Part shown: piece by piece, positions 1 to 9,336 of the stretch
Position numbering within the stretch: position 1 is the first letter of the stretch
Layout of the letters: every line of letters starts with the position of its first letter
Source of the DNA: Candidatus Gemmiger excrementigallinarum
GTDB taxonomy: Bacteria > Bacillota > Clostridia > Oscillospirales > Ruminococcaceae
DNA length: 64,000 nt
NCBI GenBank assembly: GCA_019116445.1
Contig: DXBP01000002.1
Coordinates: 17,397-81,396 of the forward strand
Direction of reading: 5' to 3'
Program-made: the position numbers and the translations under genes
Notes under the pieces: model-generated
Database searches by the model: none
Told to the model about the DNA's origin: nothing
What the model saw: the letters and a program-made list of their open reading frames with translations, nothing else

Positions 1-1050
1 GAGGGACTCCGGGATTTCTCCCAGCTGTACAGCCTTCAGATCAAAACGCTTTTCCGTCCATGCTTTCGGGCAGGTTGTTCCACAATATGCGGCAATCTGC
101 GCACCACTTAAAACCTGCCTGGGCAATGCATACACAAGTAGTTCATACTGCCGTTTCGCCAACAGGGCCGGACATAAGCTGCGCCGTGATATTTGAAGGT
201 ATTCGGTTTTTTCGCCGGGATACATAAGGGCATAGACAATGCGCGTCAGGTACATATCCCGTGCCAAAAAGAACACCCGTGCATTTCCCTGTTCCTGGCG
301 GCGCTGATGAATCCATTGGCAGAAAGCCACTTCCAAGGGCCCCAGCACAGAAAAACCCAACGCTCTTCCGCCATAAGGCATTCCCGACAATCGGTTCTGC
401 ACAAAAGCCCGCACCGCTCCGGAGAGGAAGTCCCTGCTCTGAACGCATCCCGGCACAGGATCTGGTGCCGGCAAATGCCACGCACGAACGCCCGCCAGTG
501 CAGCCCCCAGGACATCGGCGCGCCAACTGTCCCCTACGAACAGAACCTGGCGGGCTTTTAATCCTGTTTCCCGCAGAAAGCGACGGAACAAACCGCCGCT
601 TCGTTTCTGCACACCGAAAGAACAGGATACGAAACCGCCTTCCATCATATCATAGCCGCATCGAAGCAGCATCGTATGAATCTGTTCGGGCGGCAGATAC
701 ATATCCGAAATAAAATAGATACGCTTTCCTTGTGCATGCAGTTTGCGGACCGCTTCCAGAACCGGAAGATTCGGCACGGCTGCCAAAACTTCCAGCGCGC
801 ACTCACGCGAAGGATCCTCCCCCGAAAGCGCGGGCTGTTCATAAATTTTTGCAAGCGTCACTTCCTGCTGCGCGGCAGCGCGAGCCAGCTGTTCCGCCTG
901 AATCCGTTTTTGAGCAAATTCCTCCCCAGCAAGCCTAAAGAGATCCGTGGGCTTGTCCACATCCCGTTTGAGCAATGTGTCAAATACGTCAAATGCCACT
1001 GCATCATAGGATGCCGCCTGGCGAACAATCGCATTTTTAATATCCATCAT
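1..1050 (-). CDS. HAD-superfamily protein of glycan loci (COG5610-like), 3' end beyond window
   Basis: The frame is open from ATG 1050 to the window edge, 350 codons with no stop, so the C-terminus is missing. The N-terminus carries the HAD nucleophile motif as FDVFDTLLKR, then FISDMYLP (motif II) and FVGDSWRADVLGA (motif III-IV). A second part contains FFLARDMYLTR and ISRRSL, typical of large HAD-like proteins that sit next to glycosyltransferases in capsule or cell-wall glycan clusters. The start overlaps the stop of the upstream glycosyltransferase gene (ATGA), which suggests translational coupling in one operon. A role in surface-glycan assembly is inferred from family and neighbours; the exact reaction is unknown. 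Confidence 0.8.
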   Translation of the reverse strand, partial: MMDIKNAIVRQAASYDAVAFDVFDTLLKRDVDKPTDLFRLAGEEFAQKRIQAEQLARAAAQQEVTLAKIYEQPALSGEDPSRECALEVLAAVPNLPVLEAVRKLHAQGKRIYFISDMYLPPEQIHTMLLRCGYDMMEGGFVSCSFGVQKRSGGLFRRFLRETGLKARQVLFVGDSWRADVLGAALAGVRAWHLPAPDPVPGCVQSRDFLSGAVRAFVQNRLSGMPYGGRALGFSVLGPLEVAFCQWIHQRRQEQGNARVFFLARDMYLTRIVYALMYPGEKTEYLQISRRSLCPALLAKRQYELLVYALPRQVLSGAQIAAYCGTTCPKAWTEKRFDLKAVQLGEIPESL

Positions 1051-1940
1051 GGCAAATAAGAAATTTTCGGGAAGAAGCGCACGCCCTCCCAAAAGCCTTT
1101 CCAGATCGTTGCAATCCGTGCGAAACGTTGGCCGCGGGTATCACGCAAAACCTGCAGCGTATGCCACAGGTCTTTTGCCAGCAGCCACAGCCAGCCACGA
1201 ATTCCCTCCCGCCGATACAAAACCACATCATTTCGATAGAAATAATGGTATCGGCTCCATCGGGACGGTGCATCGGTTGCAATGTTTACCGTTCCGGGAT
1301 TTTGCATGGCATGAACCACACGACTGTTCGGAGCAACATAACAGGGCAGTTCCCGGGAAATACGCCGGGTATACTCCCAGTCGTCCGACCAGATAAAAAA
1401 TTCGGCAATAGGCAATCCGTATTCCCGGATCACCGCCACAGGAAGAAACAAAGAAACAAAGCTGGCCATCACCGAAGGGATGGTCGCCCCTTCGTAATTT
1501 TCCAGGTCGGTATAGGGAGATTTGCGCTGCCGATTCATGGGCTGATCTGTACCATCCGGTGCCAGTGCGCGACTGGAAAGCCATCCGTAGGAACGCTGCA
1601 GTTCGTGATCCGCCTGCAGCAACTTTTCCAGTGCTTCCGGCTCGGGAATGGTATCATCATCCATCAGCCACAAGGCGTCGTACCCAGCCAACGCTGCCTC
1701 CCGCACACCGTAGGCAAAGCCACCGGCACCGCCCAGATTGCGGCCCGTATTCCGGTAAATCAAATTCGGCAGATTCATTCCGCGAACTGCCGCTTCCGTT
1801 CCGTCTGTGCTGGCATTATCAATGACCCAAATGGCAGCAAGGGCCGCTGTTTGCGCATCCAATGCCTGCAAGCATTGCTGCAACAACGGCAATCGATTGT
1901 AGGTGACCACCACCGCAGCCACGTGCATCGGTTCAATCAT
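1047..1940 (-). CDS. Family 2 glycosyltransferase (GlfT/rhamnosyltransferase-like)
   Basis: A 297-residue GT-A glycosyltransferase. The N-terminus AAVVVTYNRLPLLQQC is the nucleotide-sugar binding start of GT2. IDNASTDGT follows, then the N-x-GGAGGF segment seen in galactofuranosyl and rhamnosyl transferases, and the metal-binding LMDDDTIP (DXD-type). It probably adds a sugar from a nucleotide donor to a surface polysaccharide at the cytoplasmic face. Start ATG 1940 overlaps the end of the DUF4422 gene and its own stop overlaps the HAD gene, so the three form a tight operon. No strong ribosome site is visible; ATG 1928 is an alternative start. Confidence 0.85.
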   Translation of the reverse strand: MIEPMHVAAVVVTYNRLPLLQQCLQALDAQTAALAAIWVIDNASTDGTEAAVRGMNLPNLIYRNTGRNLGGAGGFAYGVREAALAGYDALWLMDDDTIPEPEALEKLLQADHELQRSYGWLSSRALAPDGTDQPMNRQRKSPYTDLENYEGATIPSVMASFVSLFLPVAVIREYGLPIAEFFIWSDDWEYTRRISRELPCYVAPNSRVVHAMQNPGTVNIATDAPSRWSRYHYFYRNDVVLYRREGIRGWLWLLAKDLWHTLQVLRDTRGQRFARIATIWKGFWEGVRFFPKISYLP

Positions 1941-2703
1941 GATTATTCGGGAAGAACTTCCGCTTTACAAACGAAAAGCCCTTATGCAACCAATTTTGAT
2001 GTTCCATATATACAAGATCCAGTTCTTCGTAGCTGATATTATTGGTCATGAGCCATGCGTCCAGCAGACGTTCGCTCACAAAACCAAACACGCGCTTGTC
2101 ATTATCGGAATACCCGGTCATATCCAACTCTCGTTCCAGTTCAAACAAAATATCAAAAAGCCAGGTACAGTAATGGCACAACAACTCCCGCTTCATTACA
2201 AACATATTGAAGTGATGGCCGTGAGTTTTGGACATATACAGGTCATACGCAGGCAGATATTCAGGGCACTTTCGTTCAATAATCGACCGCGTTACCGCCA
2301 GATCCTGCTTATGATGTGCGTGGATATACTGCGTGTAATTGGTTTCAATAAAATAGTGGCGCTCTTTTGGCAGTACCACGTTGGTGGTAGCCAAAATGGT
2401 TCCCAGTTCTTCATGCCCGATCACACGCTCTTTTTTCGGCGCGAAAATGCTCTTCCGGCGGCTGCCGAAATAGCGGCGGTAATGAACAATGCCGATATAA
2501 TCGGAGTCAATATTATGGGCAGCCCAATAAAGGCCGGTCAGTTCGCAAAAGTTCGCATTGCGTTCCGATATATTTTCGCCCGTATCATCCCCGATGTATC
2601 CTATCGCAGGGTGAACGGCATGCCCCATCTGAACCGGAAGATACATCGGATCATCCGGCACCCAGTATGGTTTATGCGTAGCAATGATTATGGTCGTCTG
2701 CAA
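1933..2703 (-). CDS. DUF4422 domain protein, putative glycosyltransferase
   Basis: A 256-residue protein matching the DUF4422 family of capsule and exopolysaccharide loci. Visible marks are TIIIATHKPYW at the start, IGDDTGENIS, the GIVHYRRYF segment and a C-terminal GFVSERL. The family is thought to transfer sugars, but the donor and acceptor cannot be read here. I chose TTG 2703 because GGGGAG lies six bases upstream and family members begin right at this strand; GTG 2733 would add ten residues. It is the first gene of the three-gene glycan operon, behind a promoter at about 2795-2822. Confidence 0.75.
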   Translation of the reverse strand: MQTTIIIATHKPYWVPDDPMYLPVQMGHAVHPAIGYIGDDTGENISERNANFCELTGLYWAAHNIDSDYIGIVHYRRYFGSRRKSIFAPKKERVIGHEELGTILATTNVVLPKERHYFIETNYTQYIHAHHKQDLAVTRSIIERKCPEYLPAYDLYMSKTHGHHFNMFVMKRELLCHYCTWLFDILFELERELDMTGYSDNDKRVFGFVSERLLDAWLMTNNISYEELDLVYMEHQNWLHKGFSFVKRKFFPNNHD

Positions 2704-2794
2704 AGTGGTCTCCCCGCTTCGTTTTGGCTGCACACAAATGTCACTTCACCTGTGCCGCCTGGCTTTTCACTATACTTGGCTATACATAAAATTT

Positions 2795-2822
2795 AGTATA
2801 GCGCTTTTTCGTCAGAATACAA
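2795..2822 (-). promoter_or_regulatory. Promoter of the glycan operon
   Basis: On the minus strand, TTGTAT (2817-2822), a 16-base spacer and TATACT (2795-2800) form a sigma-A type promoter about 90 bases upstream of the DUF4422 start. Confidence 0.6.
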
Positions 2823-2842
2823 GTTACAGAACGGTAACCGCC

Positions 2843-4732
2843 TTATTCTCCGTCTGCCTCAAACTGCTCCTGTTCTTCGGCCAGTCGTTCCCACTCATCG
2901 TACAACTCCTGCTGATGAAACCGCGTATCATCCAGTTCATCACATTTATCGCGCAGCAGCAGATGGTCCCGCAGTACCTGCGGGTCATTGATTTCATTTT
3001 CCAGCTCCACAATATGTGCGCCCAGTTCTTCAATTTCAGTTTCTACTGCTTTTAACCGGGCCCGTACCTCTGCCCTGCGTCTGCGCTGTTCTTTGCCGTA
3101 AGTCTGGCGCTTTACTGATTCTTCGGGTTTGCTTTTTTCATTCGCCGATGCGGTGTTGCGGTTTTTGAGAGCCTCAAAATTGGCGTAAAAAGTTGCCTTG
3201 CCTTCTTCCAGGTACAAAATCGGGCACCCAAGCGACTGCATCAAATACCGGTCATGGGTTACCAGCAGCAATGTACCTGTGTAGGCCACCAACGCTTGCG
3301 TCAGGCTTTCCCGCATATAAATGTCCAGATGGTTGGTAGGTTCGTCCAGGAACATAAGATTCGGACGTTCCAGCGCCAGCTCCGAAAAGCGAAGCCGAGC
3401 CAGTTCTCCACCGGACAGCTGTGCACAATCTTTAAATACGTCTTCTCCTCGATAGCCGAATCGCGCCAGATGACTGCGCACTTCCAATTCCGTAAAGCGC
3501 GGATATTGATTCCAGATAGCATCTATGACCCGACCGGCGCGCCGAGCCTGCTGCTGTGTGAAGACACCTGGTTTGGCACCACTGCCCAGTCGAACCATTC
3601 CTCCGCTGGGGCGCCGCTTGCCATCCAGCACCTGCAGAAGGGTAGATTTGCCTGTGCCATTGGGGCCCGCGATAATCAGCTTATCTCCCCGATGCACCGT
3701 GTAATCCAACCCGTCAATCAGTGTGCGTTCCCCGATGCGAACTGTAAGATTTTTCATAATCACCAATTCGTCATACGGCTCAATATCATAGGTAAAGCGG
3801 AAATTTAATTCCCATGCTTCTGCAGACGGTGCCTCCACGATCTCCAGCTTTTCGAGCTGCTTGCGGCGACTTTGTGCCATTTTGGTTGTAGAGGCACGAA
3901 CCAGGTTGCGATCAATATAGTCCTGCAGCTTTGCCGCCTTCTCTACAGCGGCATCATGCATTTTTTGTTGGCGCTCGTCTGCCGCCTGCCGCTGCGGGAG
4001 ATAGGCTGAGTAATTGCCCCGATACGTATTGATTGTTTTCCCACGCAATTCCCAGATTCTGGTACACACCGCATCCAGAAAATACCGGTCGTGGCTGACA
4101 ACCAGAACCGCACCGCGATACGATTTGAGATATTCCTCCAACCAGTCCATTGTTTCAATGTCCAGATGGTTGGTAGGTTCGTCCAGAATCAAAAGATCGG
4201 GCCGCTCCAGCAGCAGCCGCGCCAAACGCAAACGGGTTTGTTCTCCTCCAGAAAGCACACCGGCAGGCTTTTGCCAGGTTTCGGCAGGGAATCCCATGCC
4301 GTTAAGCACCTTCTTGATCTGGGTATCCATCTGGTAAGCATCCATGGCATCAATCACCGCGTTACAATGGTTGATATCCTCCTGGATGCGCTGATTCTCC
4401 GGGTGCACCGCCAGTTCTTTCTGAAGCGTTTCCAAACGTTCCATTGCTGTCAGGGCGGGGGCAAAAGCCAGTCGCATAGTCCCATAGACATCCAAAGACG
4501 GGTCCAGATGCGCATTTTGTTCCAGATATCCGCAGGTGACACCGTTACCAAAGGCAGCAGTACCGGCGTCCGGCAGACTTTCACCGTATAAAATCCGCAA
4601 AAGCGTAGTCTTTCCGGTTCCGTTTGCGCCAATGATTCCAATCCTGTCGCCGCGCTCCACGCCAGCATTCACATCCTGGAGAACTTCATGTTCACCAAAG
4701 CTTTTTCCCAATTGTTGCAGTTCCAGCAGCAT
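2843..4732 (-). CDS. ABC-F family ATPase
   Basis: A 629-residue protein with two fused ABC ATPase domains and no membrane segment, the ABC-F layout. The first Walker A is GANGTGKTT with signature LSGGEQTRLR and DEPTNHLD; the second is GPNGTGKST with LSGGELARLR and DEPTNHLD. An interdomain linker separates the domains and a charged coiled-coil tail follows residue 520. ABC-F proteins bind the ribosomal E site and relieve stalling or antibiotic inhibition; whether this one is housekeeping or resistance cannot be decided. ATG 4732 is preferred (GGGGAAGGAACC upstream) over the in-frame GTG 4795, which lies in the preceding gene's terminator stem. Confidence 0.9.
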   Translation of the reverse strand: MLLELQQLGKSFGEHEVLQDVNAGVERGDRIGIIGANGTGKTTLLRILYGESLPDAGTAAFGNGVTCGYLEQNAHLDPSLDVYGTMRLAFAPALTAMERLETLQKELAVHPENQRIQEDINHCNAVIDAMDAYQMDTQIKKVLNGMGFPAETWQKPAGVLSGGEQTRLRLARLLLERPDLLILDEPTNHLDIETMDWLEEYLKSYRGAVLVVSHDRYFLDAVCTRIWELRGKTINTYRGNYSAYLPQRQAADERQQKMHDAAVEKAAKLQDYIDRNLVRASTTKMAQSRRKQLEKLEIVEAPSAEAWELNFRFTYDIEPYDELVIMKNLTVRIGERTLIDGLDYTVHRGDKLIIAGPNGTGKSTLLQVLDGKRRPSGGMVRLGSGAKPGVFTQQQARRAGRVIDAIWNQYPRFTELEVRSHLARFGYRGEDVFKDCAQLSGGELARLRFSELALERPNLMFLDEPTNHLDIYMRESLTQALVAYTGTLLLVTHDRYLMQSLGCPILYLEEGKATFYANFEALKNRNTASANEKSKPEESVKRQTYGKEQRRRRAEVRARLKAVETEIEELGAHIVELENEINDPQVLRDHLLLRDKCDELDDTRFHQQELYDEWERLAEEQEQFEADGE

Positions 4733-4759
4733 AACGGTTCCTTCCCCATTCCCTCTCCC

Positions 4760-4793
4760 AAAAGATGCCGCTGCCTTATTGAAAAGCAGCGGC
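4760..4793 (-). terminator. Intrinsic terminator after the HAD gene
   Basis: An 8-bp GC-rich stem (4767-4774 with 4786-4793) and an 11-base loop are followed on the minus strand by ATCTTTT. It lies just downstream of the YjjG-type gene. Confidence 0.6.
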
Positions 4794-4826
4794 ACACAGC
4801 CCGTGGCTGCCCCCGTTCAGGGCCGC

Positions 4827-5576
4827 TCAGGCTTCGTTGCTGTGGCGGCGGTTGCGCACACCGATATTTTCCAGTTCTTCGGGTTCCATAACAATCTTGT
4901 ACAGTTCCTCATAGGAATGGATCTCGTACTTGGGGTGGATATCTGTTACATTTTCTTCGTTTTTGAAATTGACCCAACAGGTATCCACGCCGGCATTTTG
5001 ACCGCCTTTGATGTCGGCCAGAAGATCATCCCCCACCATCAGAACGCGGCTCCGGTTGGAAATTCCCAAGTCTTTGAGTACATGCTCAAACAGTTTGGCA
5101 GAAGGTTTGGCCGCACCGACTTTTTCGGAAATATAAATACCATCCATGTATTTTTCCACACCGGAATCCCGGATCCGTGCCTGCTGAACCATAGCCGCAC
5201 CATTGGATACCGTTGCCAATGTTGCCACTTCCCCCAGTTCCTCCAGCGCATTCAGCGCGCCCGGGATCAGATCCGAATGTGTGGCAAGCAATTCTTCGTA
5301 GCGGTCATTCATGGCATGGCTCTTCCCATTATCCGGCAAGTCCATCGCCTGCAAAAAACGCAAAAACCGCGTCTGAAACAGCTTGGCCTTGTTGAGTTTT
5401 CCCTTTGCCAAAGCATCCCACAGTTCCCGGTTCACTTTGTGATAAACTTCGCAGGCGTGCCCATCATGCGGCAGATCATATTCTGCCAACATCTCTGTCA
5501 AAGCTTGCCGCTCTGCCGCATCGAAATCCAATAATGTGTTATCTACATCCAGCAAAACGCATGTGTAAATCGCCAT
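4827..5576 (-). CDS. YjjG-family HAD hydrolase, noncanonical pyrimidine nucleotidase
   Basis: A 249-residue soluble HAD phosphatase. Motif I is LLDVDNTLLDFD near the start, motif II is ATVSNGAA, and motif III-IV is RVLMVGDDLLADIKGGQNAG, matching the YjjG/TIGR02254 group that dephosphorylates noncanonical pyrimidine monophosphates. An insertion cap of about 80 residues follows motif I. It stands alone between the SGNH-like gene and the ABC-F gene, with its own terminator. The substrate is inferred from family only. Confidence 0.85.
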   Translation of the reverse strand: MAIYTCVLLDVDNTLLDFDAAERQALTEMLAEYDLPHDGHACEVYHKVNRELWDALAKGKLNKAKLFQTRFLRFLQAMDLPDNGKSHAMNDRYEELLATHSDLIPGALNALEELGEVATLATVSNGAAMVQQARIRDSGVEKYMDGIYISEKVGAAKPSAKLFEHVLKDLGISNRSRVLMVGDDLLADIKGGQNAGVDTCWVNFKNEENVTDIHPKYEIHSYEELYKIVMEPEELENIGVRNRRHSNEA

Positions 5577-5648
5577 TCTCGTCTTATTCCTCTCGCTCAG
5601 TTCGCGCTGCTCTGTTTTACGCAGGCAATACCATGGTCAAAAGTATCA

Positions 5649-7334
5649 TCAGCCTTCCTGCTTCGTGGAGTCTGACGAAGGTGCCGGGGACGCCGTGGGC
5701 GTAGGCACCGGCGTAGGTGCCGCCGAAACCTTCAATTCAAAAACCGCCTCTGCGCCGTTGTTGCTCGCACGGATATGATAGGTTCCCTCCTGGTTGGCCG
5801 TAAAGGTCACCTGATCACCCGTAGCTTGCCAGGAAGTTTCATCGCAGCGCCAGGTCACATCCCCCTGCTTGTTCTGCACATTGGCATTAAGCGTGGTGCT
5901 GCCTCCCGCAGTAATGGTACTGGTACCACTGATGCTGATTGCCGTCGGGTCCGACTGAACCGTTACCGTGATTTGAGCAGAAGAGAACGTACCGTTGATC
6001 TCAATGCCGGCACGTACAACATAGCTGCCTGCTTCGCTGGGCGTGAAGGTAAACGTACCGCCGTTTTGCTCCAGTTCGTCATTAACCGACCATTGTACAT
6101 TGCTATTGTCGTAGCTCTTACCGCCCAGTTTCACTGTTGCGGTGATGGAAATGGATTCCCCTTTTTTGATGGTAGAATCTCCACGGTCCAATGTAAGCTC
6201 TACACGCGCATCATTAAACATGGCCGTCACGGAAATATCTTTTTTTACAACATCATAGCGCGTAGCATCGGTCACACCATCGCTCCATTTATAGAAGGTG
6301 TACCCCTCCGCAGGCACCGCTGTCACGCTGACCTGGGCACCCGATTCCGCCTGGATTTCCAAGCTGGTAACACCGGTTTTACCATTTCCCGTCAAGGTTC
6401 CCTTGGCCGAATCCTCTACCGCATAATTGGCCGTGAATTTAGTCGGCGTGGCGGAGGGCGTGGGTGACGCGCTGCTTCCGGAAGCAGCCTGTGCCGCACG
6501 CTTGGGAATATCATCCGTATCCGGACGGGTGTCATCTGTCTGGTACGCATGGGATTTTACATATTCCAGAACGGCATTGGCTCCCGCCGCGTTCAGGGTT
6601 CCTGCCGAAGTGTCTACATAGCTGGCTTCTGCATAGCCTTTGCTGTCCTTGAGTACCTCGGAAAGATTCAGATACTTATACCCTATTTCATTACAGGCTT
6701 CTGCAATGGCCTGGTTGAACTGGTCGATAAGGGTCTGGGTTTGCGCGGCATTCTCGCTGTCCTTCACAACCGGCTGAATGGCACAGGCAATCAAATCACA
6801 GTAGGAATAAGAGTTCTTGATGTTCTGCAGGGCCTGTTTGTAATCGTTCATGAATTCATCAACGGTAACAGATCCATCCACATCATTGCTGCCGATCATA
6901 ACATATACGCGGCGCGCCTTCATCTTGGCAATTGCCTGCGGAATGGTATACGTATTCGCATCGTCCTCAAATGCAACGCAGCTTTCCTTCAGGAAATTGG
7001 AGATTTTCAAATCTTCCTTGCCCGCATATTGGTCCAAAGTAATACGTCCATCCTTTTGCAGCGCCAAAGCTGTACGATCGCCCACAAACAGGCTGGATGT
7101 AATGTAAGAATCATCTGCGGAAGCATCTTTCAAAACCGCTTCCAAGCTGGTATCCACAGGATAAAGATCCGGATCGTAAGAGTCATTTGCGCCAAACAAG
7201 TTCAGGCTTTGAGGCAGAATCCACGCCAAAACAAAACTGATAACCACCGCCAGTACGCACGCAGCCAGCACAATACAGGCTTTGCGTTGAATCGGGCTAA
7301 GGCCGGACGCGACACGGGATTGTTTACGGCTCAT
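5649..7334 (-). CDS. Membrane-anchored SGNH-like protein with InlB-type and Ig-like repeats, catalytic residues apparently lost
   Basis: A 561-residue protein with one N-terminal membrane segment (about residues 19-40) and an extracellular body. An SGNH fold follows: block I reads LFVGDRTALAL, block III VMIGSNDV. Related clostridial proteins usually read GDSRT, so the nucleophile serine is missing here, and the C-terminal D-x-x-H block reads GTLNAAG without histidine. After a Ser/Pro-rich linker comes an InlB B-repeat-like domain (TFYKWSDGVT), then two Ig-like domains and a Thr/Pro tail. ATG 7334 is preceded by AAGGAGG. It may bind rather than hydrolyse wall glycans; this is inference. Confidence 0.75.
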   Translation of the reverse strand: MSRKQSRVASGLSPIQRKACIVLAACVLAVVISFVLAWILPQSLNLFGANDSYDPDLYPVDTSLEAVLKDASADDSYITSSLFVGDRTALALQKDGRITLDQYAGKEDLKISNFLKESCVAFEDDANTYTIPQAIAKMKARRVYVMIGSNDVDGSVTVDEFMNDYKQALQNIKNSYSYCDLIACAIQPVVKDSENAAQTQTLIDQFNQAIAEACNEIGYKYLNLSEVLKDSKGYAEASYVDTSAGTLNAAGANAVLEYVKSHAYQTDDTRPDTDDIPKRAAQAASGSSASPTPSATPTKFTANYAVEDSAKGTLTGNGKTGVTSLEIQAESGAQVSVTAVPAEGYTFYKWSDGVTDATRYDVVKKDISVTAMFNDARVELTLDRGDSTIKKGESISITATVKLGGKSYDNSNVQWSVNDELEQNGGTFTFTPSEAGSYVVRAGIEINGTFSSAQITVTVQSDPTAISISGTSTITAGGSTTLNANVQNKQGDVTWRCDETSWQATGDQVTFTANQEGTYHIRASNNGAEAVFELKVSAAPTPVPTPTASPAPSSDSTKQEG

Positions 7335-7405
7335 GGGTAACAGTGACCTCCTTGGTTGCAGCATGGGGTACGGCAAGCCATATCCCACCTAGTATAAACG
7401 AAATC

Positions 7406-7414
7406 ATTATAGCA
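7406..7414 (-). promoter_or_regulatory. Extended -10 promoter of the SGNH-like gene
   Basis: The minus strand reads TGCTATAAT, a consensus extended -10 element, about 70 bases upstream of the SGNH-like start. No good -35 box is seen. Confidence 0.55.
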
Positions 7415-7473
7415 TAAAATCAGCCTTTTGAATACACATTTTCCAAAAATGTAACGTATTACAAAAACATTAC

Positions 7474-7505
7474 AAAAAAAGGCCGGCTGTCCAGCCGGTC
7501 TTTGT
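7474..7505 (-). terminator. Intrinsic terminator of the ABC importer operon
   Basis: A GC-rich stem around GGCCGGCTG (7481-7489) pairs across a 3-base loop and is followed on the minus strand by seven T residues. It closes the operon ending at 7512. Confidence 0.85.
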
Positions 7506-7511
7506 CATTTA

Positions 7512-8306
7512 TCAGGACAGAAGCATTCGGTCATTGGCAAAGTCGCCATCACTCACCTGTTCAAACCGCTTCAAAAGATCACTTACCTGCAAATTCGCCT
7601 TTTCCTCATCACGGACATCGTAGATCACACGACCTTCATACATCATGATCAGCCGATTCCCGTATCGGATGGCATCCTTCATGTTGTGCGTAATCATCAG
7701 TGTTGTAAGATGATTTTCATGGACAATTTTATCCGACAACGCCAGAACTTTTGCGGCGGTTTTCGGGTCCAGTGCCGCAGTATGCTCGTCCAAGAGCAGA
7801 AGCCGCGGCTTTTTCAGCGTTGCCATCAACAGCGTAACGGCCTGCCGCTGCCCGCCGGAAAGAAGTCCCACCTTGGTGGTCATACGGCTTTCCAACCCCA
7901 GATCCAGCGTTTTCAAAAGCTGATAATATTCTTCATGCTCTTTTTTGGTTATCCCCGTTCGAAGCGTTCTGGCCATCCCGCGCCGGGCTGCCAGCGCAAG
8001 GTTTTCATCGATCCCCATGGTGGCTGCCGTTCCCATCATCGGATCCTGAAAAACACGGCCGATATATTTTGCACGCTGATGCTCCGACAGGCGGGTCACA
8101 TCTTTCCCATCGATGATGATTTTTCCCATATCAATGGGCCATACACCGGCCACAGCGTTCAGCATCGTAGACTTACCAGCGCCGTTACCGCCAATCACCG
8201 TAACGAAATCCCCGTCTTCCAATTTCAAATCCAAACCGTTGAGAGCCACTTTTTCGTTTACCGTGCCAGCGTTGAAGGTCTTATAGACATTTTTGATTTC
8301 AAGCAT
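7512..8306 (-). CDS. ABC transporter ATP-binding protein, TrpX-type importer
   Basis: A 264-residue ABC ATPase. Walker A is GGNGAGKST, the signature is LSGGQRQAVTL and Walker B reads LLLLDEHTAALDP; the histidine in place of proline in DEHT is usual in this COG1101 group. It energises import by the permease encoded just upstream, whose end overlaps this start (8299-8306), and by the lipoprotein encoded at 9337-10368. Members of this system transport tryptophan, tyrosine or related compounds; the substrate is not shown here. Confidence 0.88.
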   Translation of the reverse strand: MLEIKNVYKTFNAGTVNEKVALNGLDLKLEDGDFVTVIGGNGAGKSTMLNAVAGVWPIDMGKIIIDGKDVTRLSEHQRAKYIGRVFQDPMMGTAATMGIDENLALAARRGMARTLRTGITKKEHEEYYQLLKTLDLGLESRMTTKVGLLSGGQRQAVTLLMATLKKPRLLLLDEHTAALDPKTAAKVLALSDKIVHENHLTTLMITHNMKDAIRYGNRLIMMYEGRVIYDVRDEEKANLQVSDLLKRFEQVSDGDFANDRMLLS

Positions 8307-9246
8307 TGTTTTTGTCCCCCTTCTTCACGGTTGGCTTGGTAAAATAGCGGCTCTTCCAGTAAGGAACCGTCAGGAACACCGCAACGACCAGCGCAGTGAG
8401 CAGCTTCAGGTCATCGGTAGACAGTCCCAGACGCAGTACAAAAGTCATAACCATATAATAGATAATCGCACCAATCACGGCTGCAATCAGTTTCAGCGCA
8501 AAGTTGCGGAACACCTTGCCGAAAATCACTTCTCCGATAATCACAGCCGCCAGCCCGATAACGATAGCACCGCGGCCCATATTGATATCAGAAAATCCCT
8601 GGTATTGTGCCAGAAGTCCGCCGGACAGCGCCACAAGTCCATTGGAAATCATAAGTCCCAGAACCTTGGCAAAGCTGGTATTGATTCCCTGCGCACGGGC
8701 CATGTTCTGATTGGCACCAGTAGCGCGAAGCGAACATCCGAGCTCCGTGCCAAAGAACCAATAAAGCACCGCTACCAGAACGCCGCAGAATATCACAAGG
8801 GTCAGCAAGGGGTTATTCAACGCCGCATCCCGTACATAACGGGCCGATACCAGCAAATTGTACTTATCAACACTGACCGGAAGGTTGGCCTTACCGCCGC
8901 CTGTACCAGTGCCCATGATTCGCAAGTTTACAGAATACAAAGCCAGCTGTGTAAGAATGCCGGACAAAATGGCCGGAATCCCGCACGCCGTATGGAACAG
9001 ACCTGTCACCATACCTGCCAGCATACCGGCGAGTGTGGCCGCCAAAAGAGCAAAACCTACCGGGACTCCGTTCAATACCAGAACAACGCAAACAGCTCCT
9101 CCGGTTCCCAATGAACCATCCACTGTCAAATCAGCAATATCCAGAACTCGGTAGGTAATGTACACACCGATTGCCATAATGCCCCAAATCAAGCCCTGTG
9201 CCACAGCACCGGGCATAGAATTGAGAAGTGAAACCAGAAATTCCAT
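8299..9246 (-). CDS. ABC transporter permease, TrpY-like (COG4120)
   Basis: A 315-residue integral membrane protein with about eight to nine hydrophobic segments and the BPD_transp_2-type sequence ITYRVLDIADLTVDGS near the N-terminus, typical of COG4120 permeases. It forms the channel of the importer with the ATPase at 7512-8306, whose start it overlaps by eight bases. A long hairpin separates it from the upstream binding-protein gene. Confidence 0.88.
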   Translation of the reverse strand: MEFLVSLLNSMPGAVAQGLIWGIMAIGVYITYRVLDIADLTVDGSLGTGGAVCVVLVLNGVPVGFALLAATLAGMLAGMVTGLFHTACGIPAILSGILTQLALYSVNLRIMGTGTGGGKANLPVSVDKYNLLVSARYVRDAALNNPLLTLVIFCGVLVAVLYWFFGTELGCSLRATGANQNMARAQGINTSFAKVLGLMISNGLVALSGGLLAQYQGFSDINMGRGAIVIGLAAVIIGEVIFGKVFRNFALKLIAAVIGAIIYYMVMTFVLRLGLSTDDLKLLTALVVAVFLTVPYWKSRYFTKPTVKKGDKNNA

Positions 9247-9287
9247 CCGAAAGCCATCCTCCGTCCGCTGTATTTTTTAGCGCCAAA

Positions 9288-9323
9288 ACAGCGGAGAAAG
9301 GGCGCAGGCCCTTTCCCCGCTGT
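9288..9323 (-). terminator. Long hairpin between binding-protein and permease genes
   Basis: Arms 9288-9303 and 9308-9323 pair over 16 positions with one mismatch; the minus strand then reads TTTTGGCGC and a poly-A/T stretch. It may act as a partial terminator or mRNA stabiliser that lowers permease/ATPase levels relative to the binding protein. Confidence 0.6.
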
Positions 9324-9336
9324 CACTAAGTCCCTT

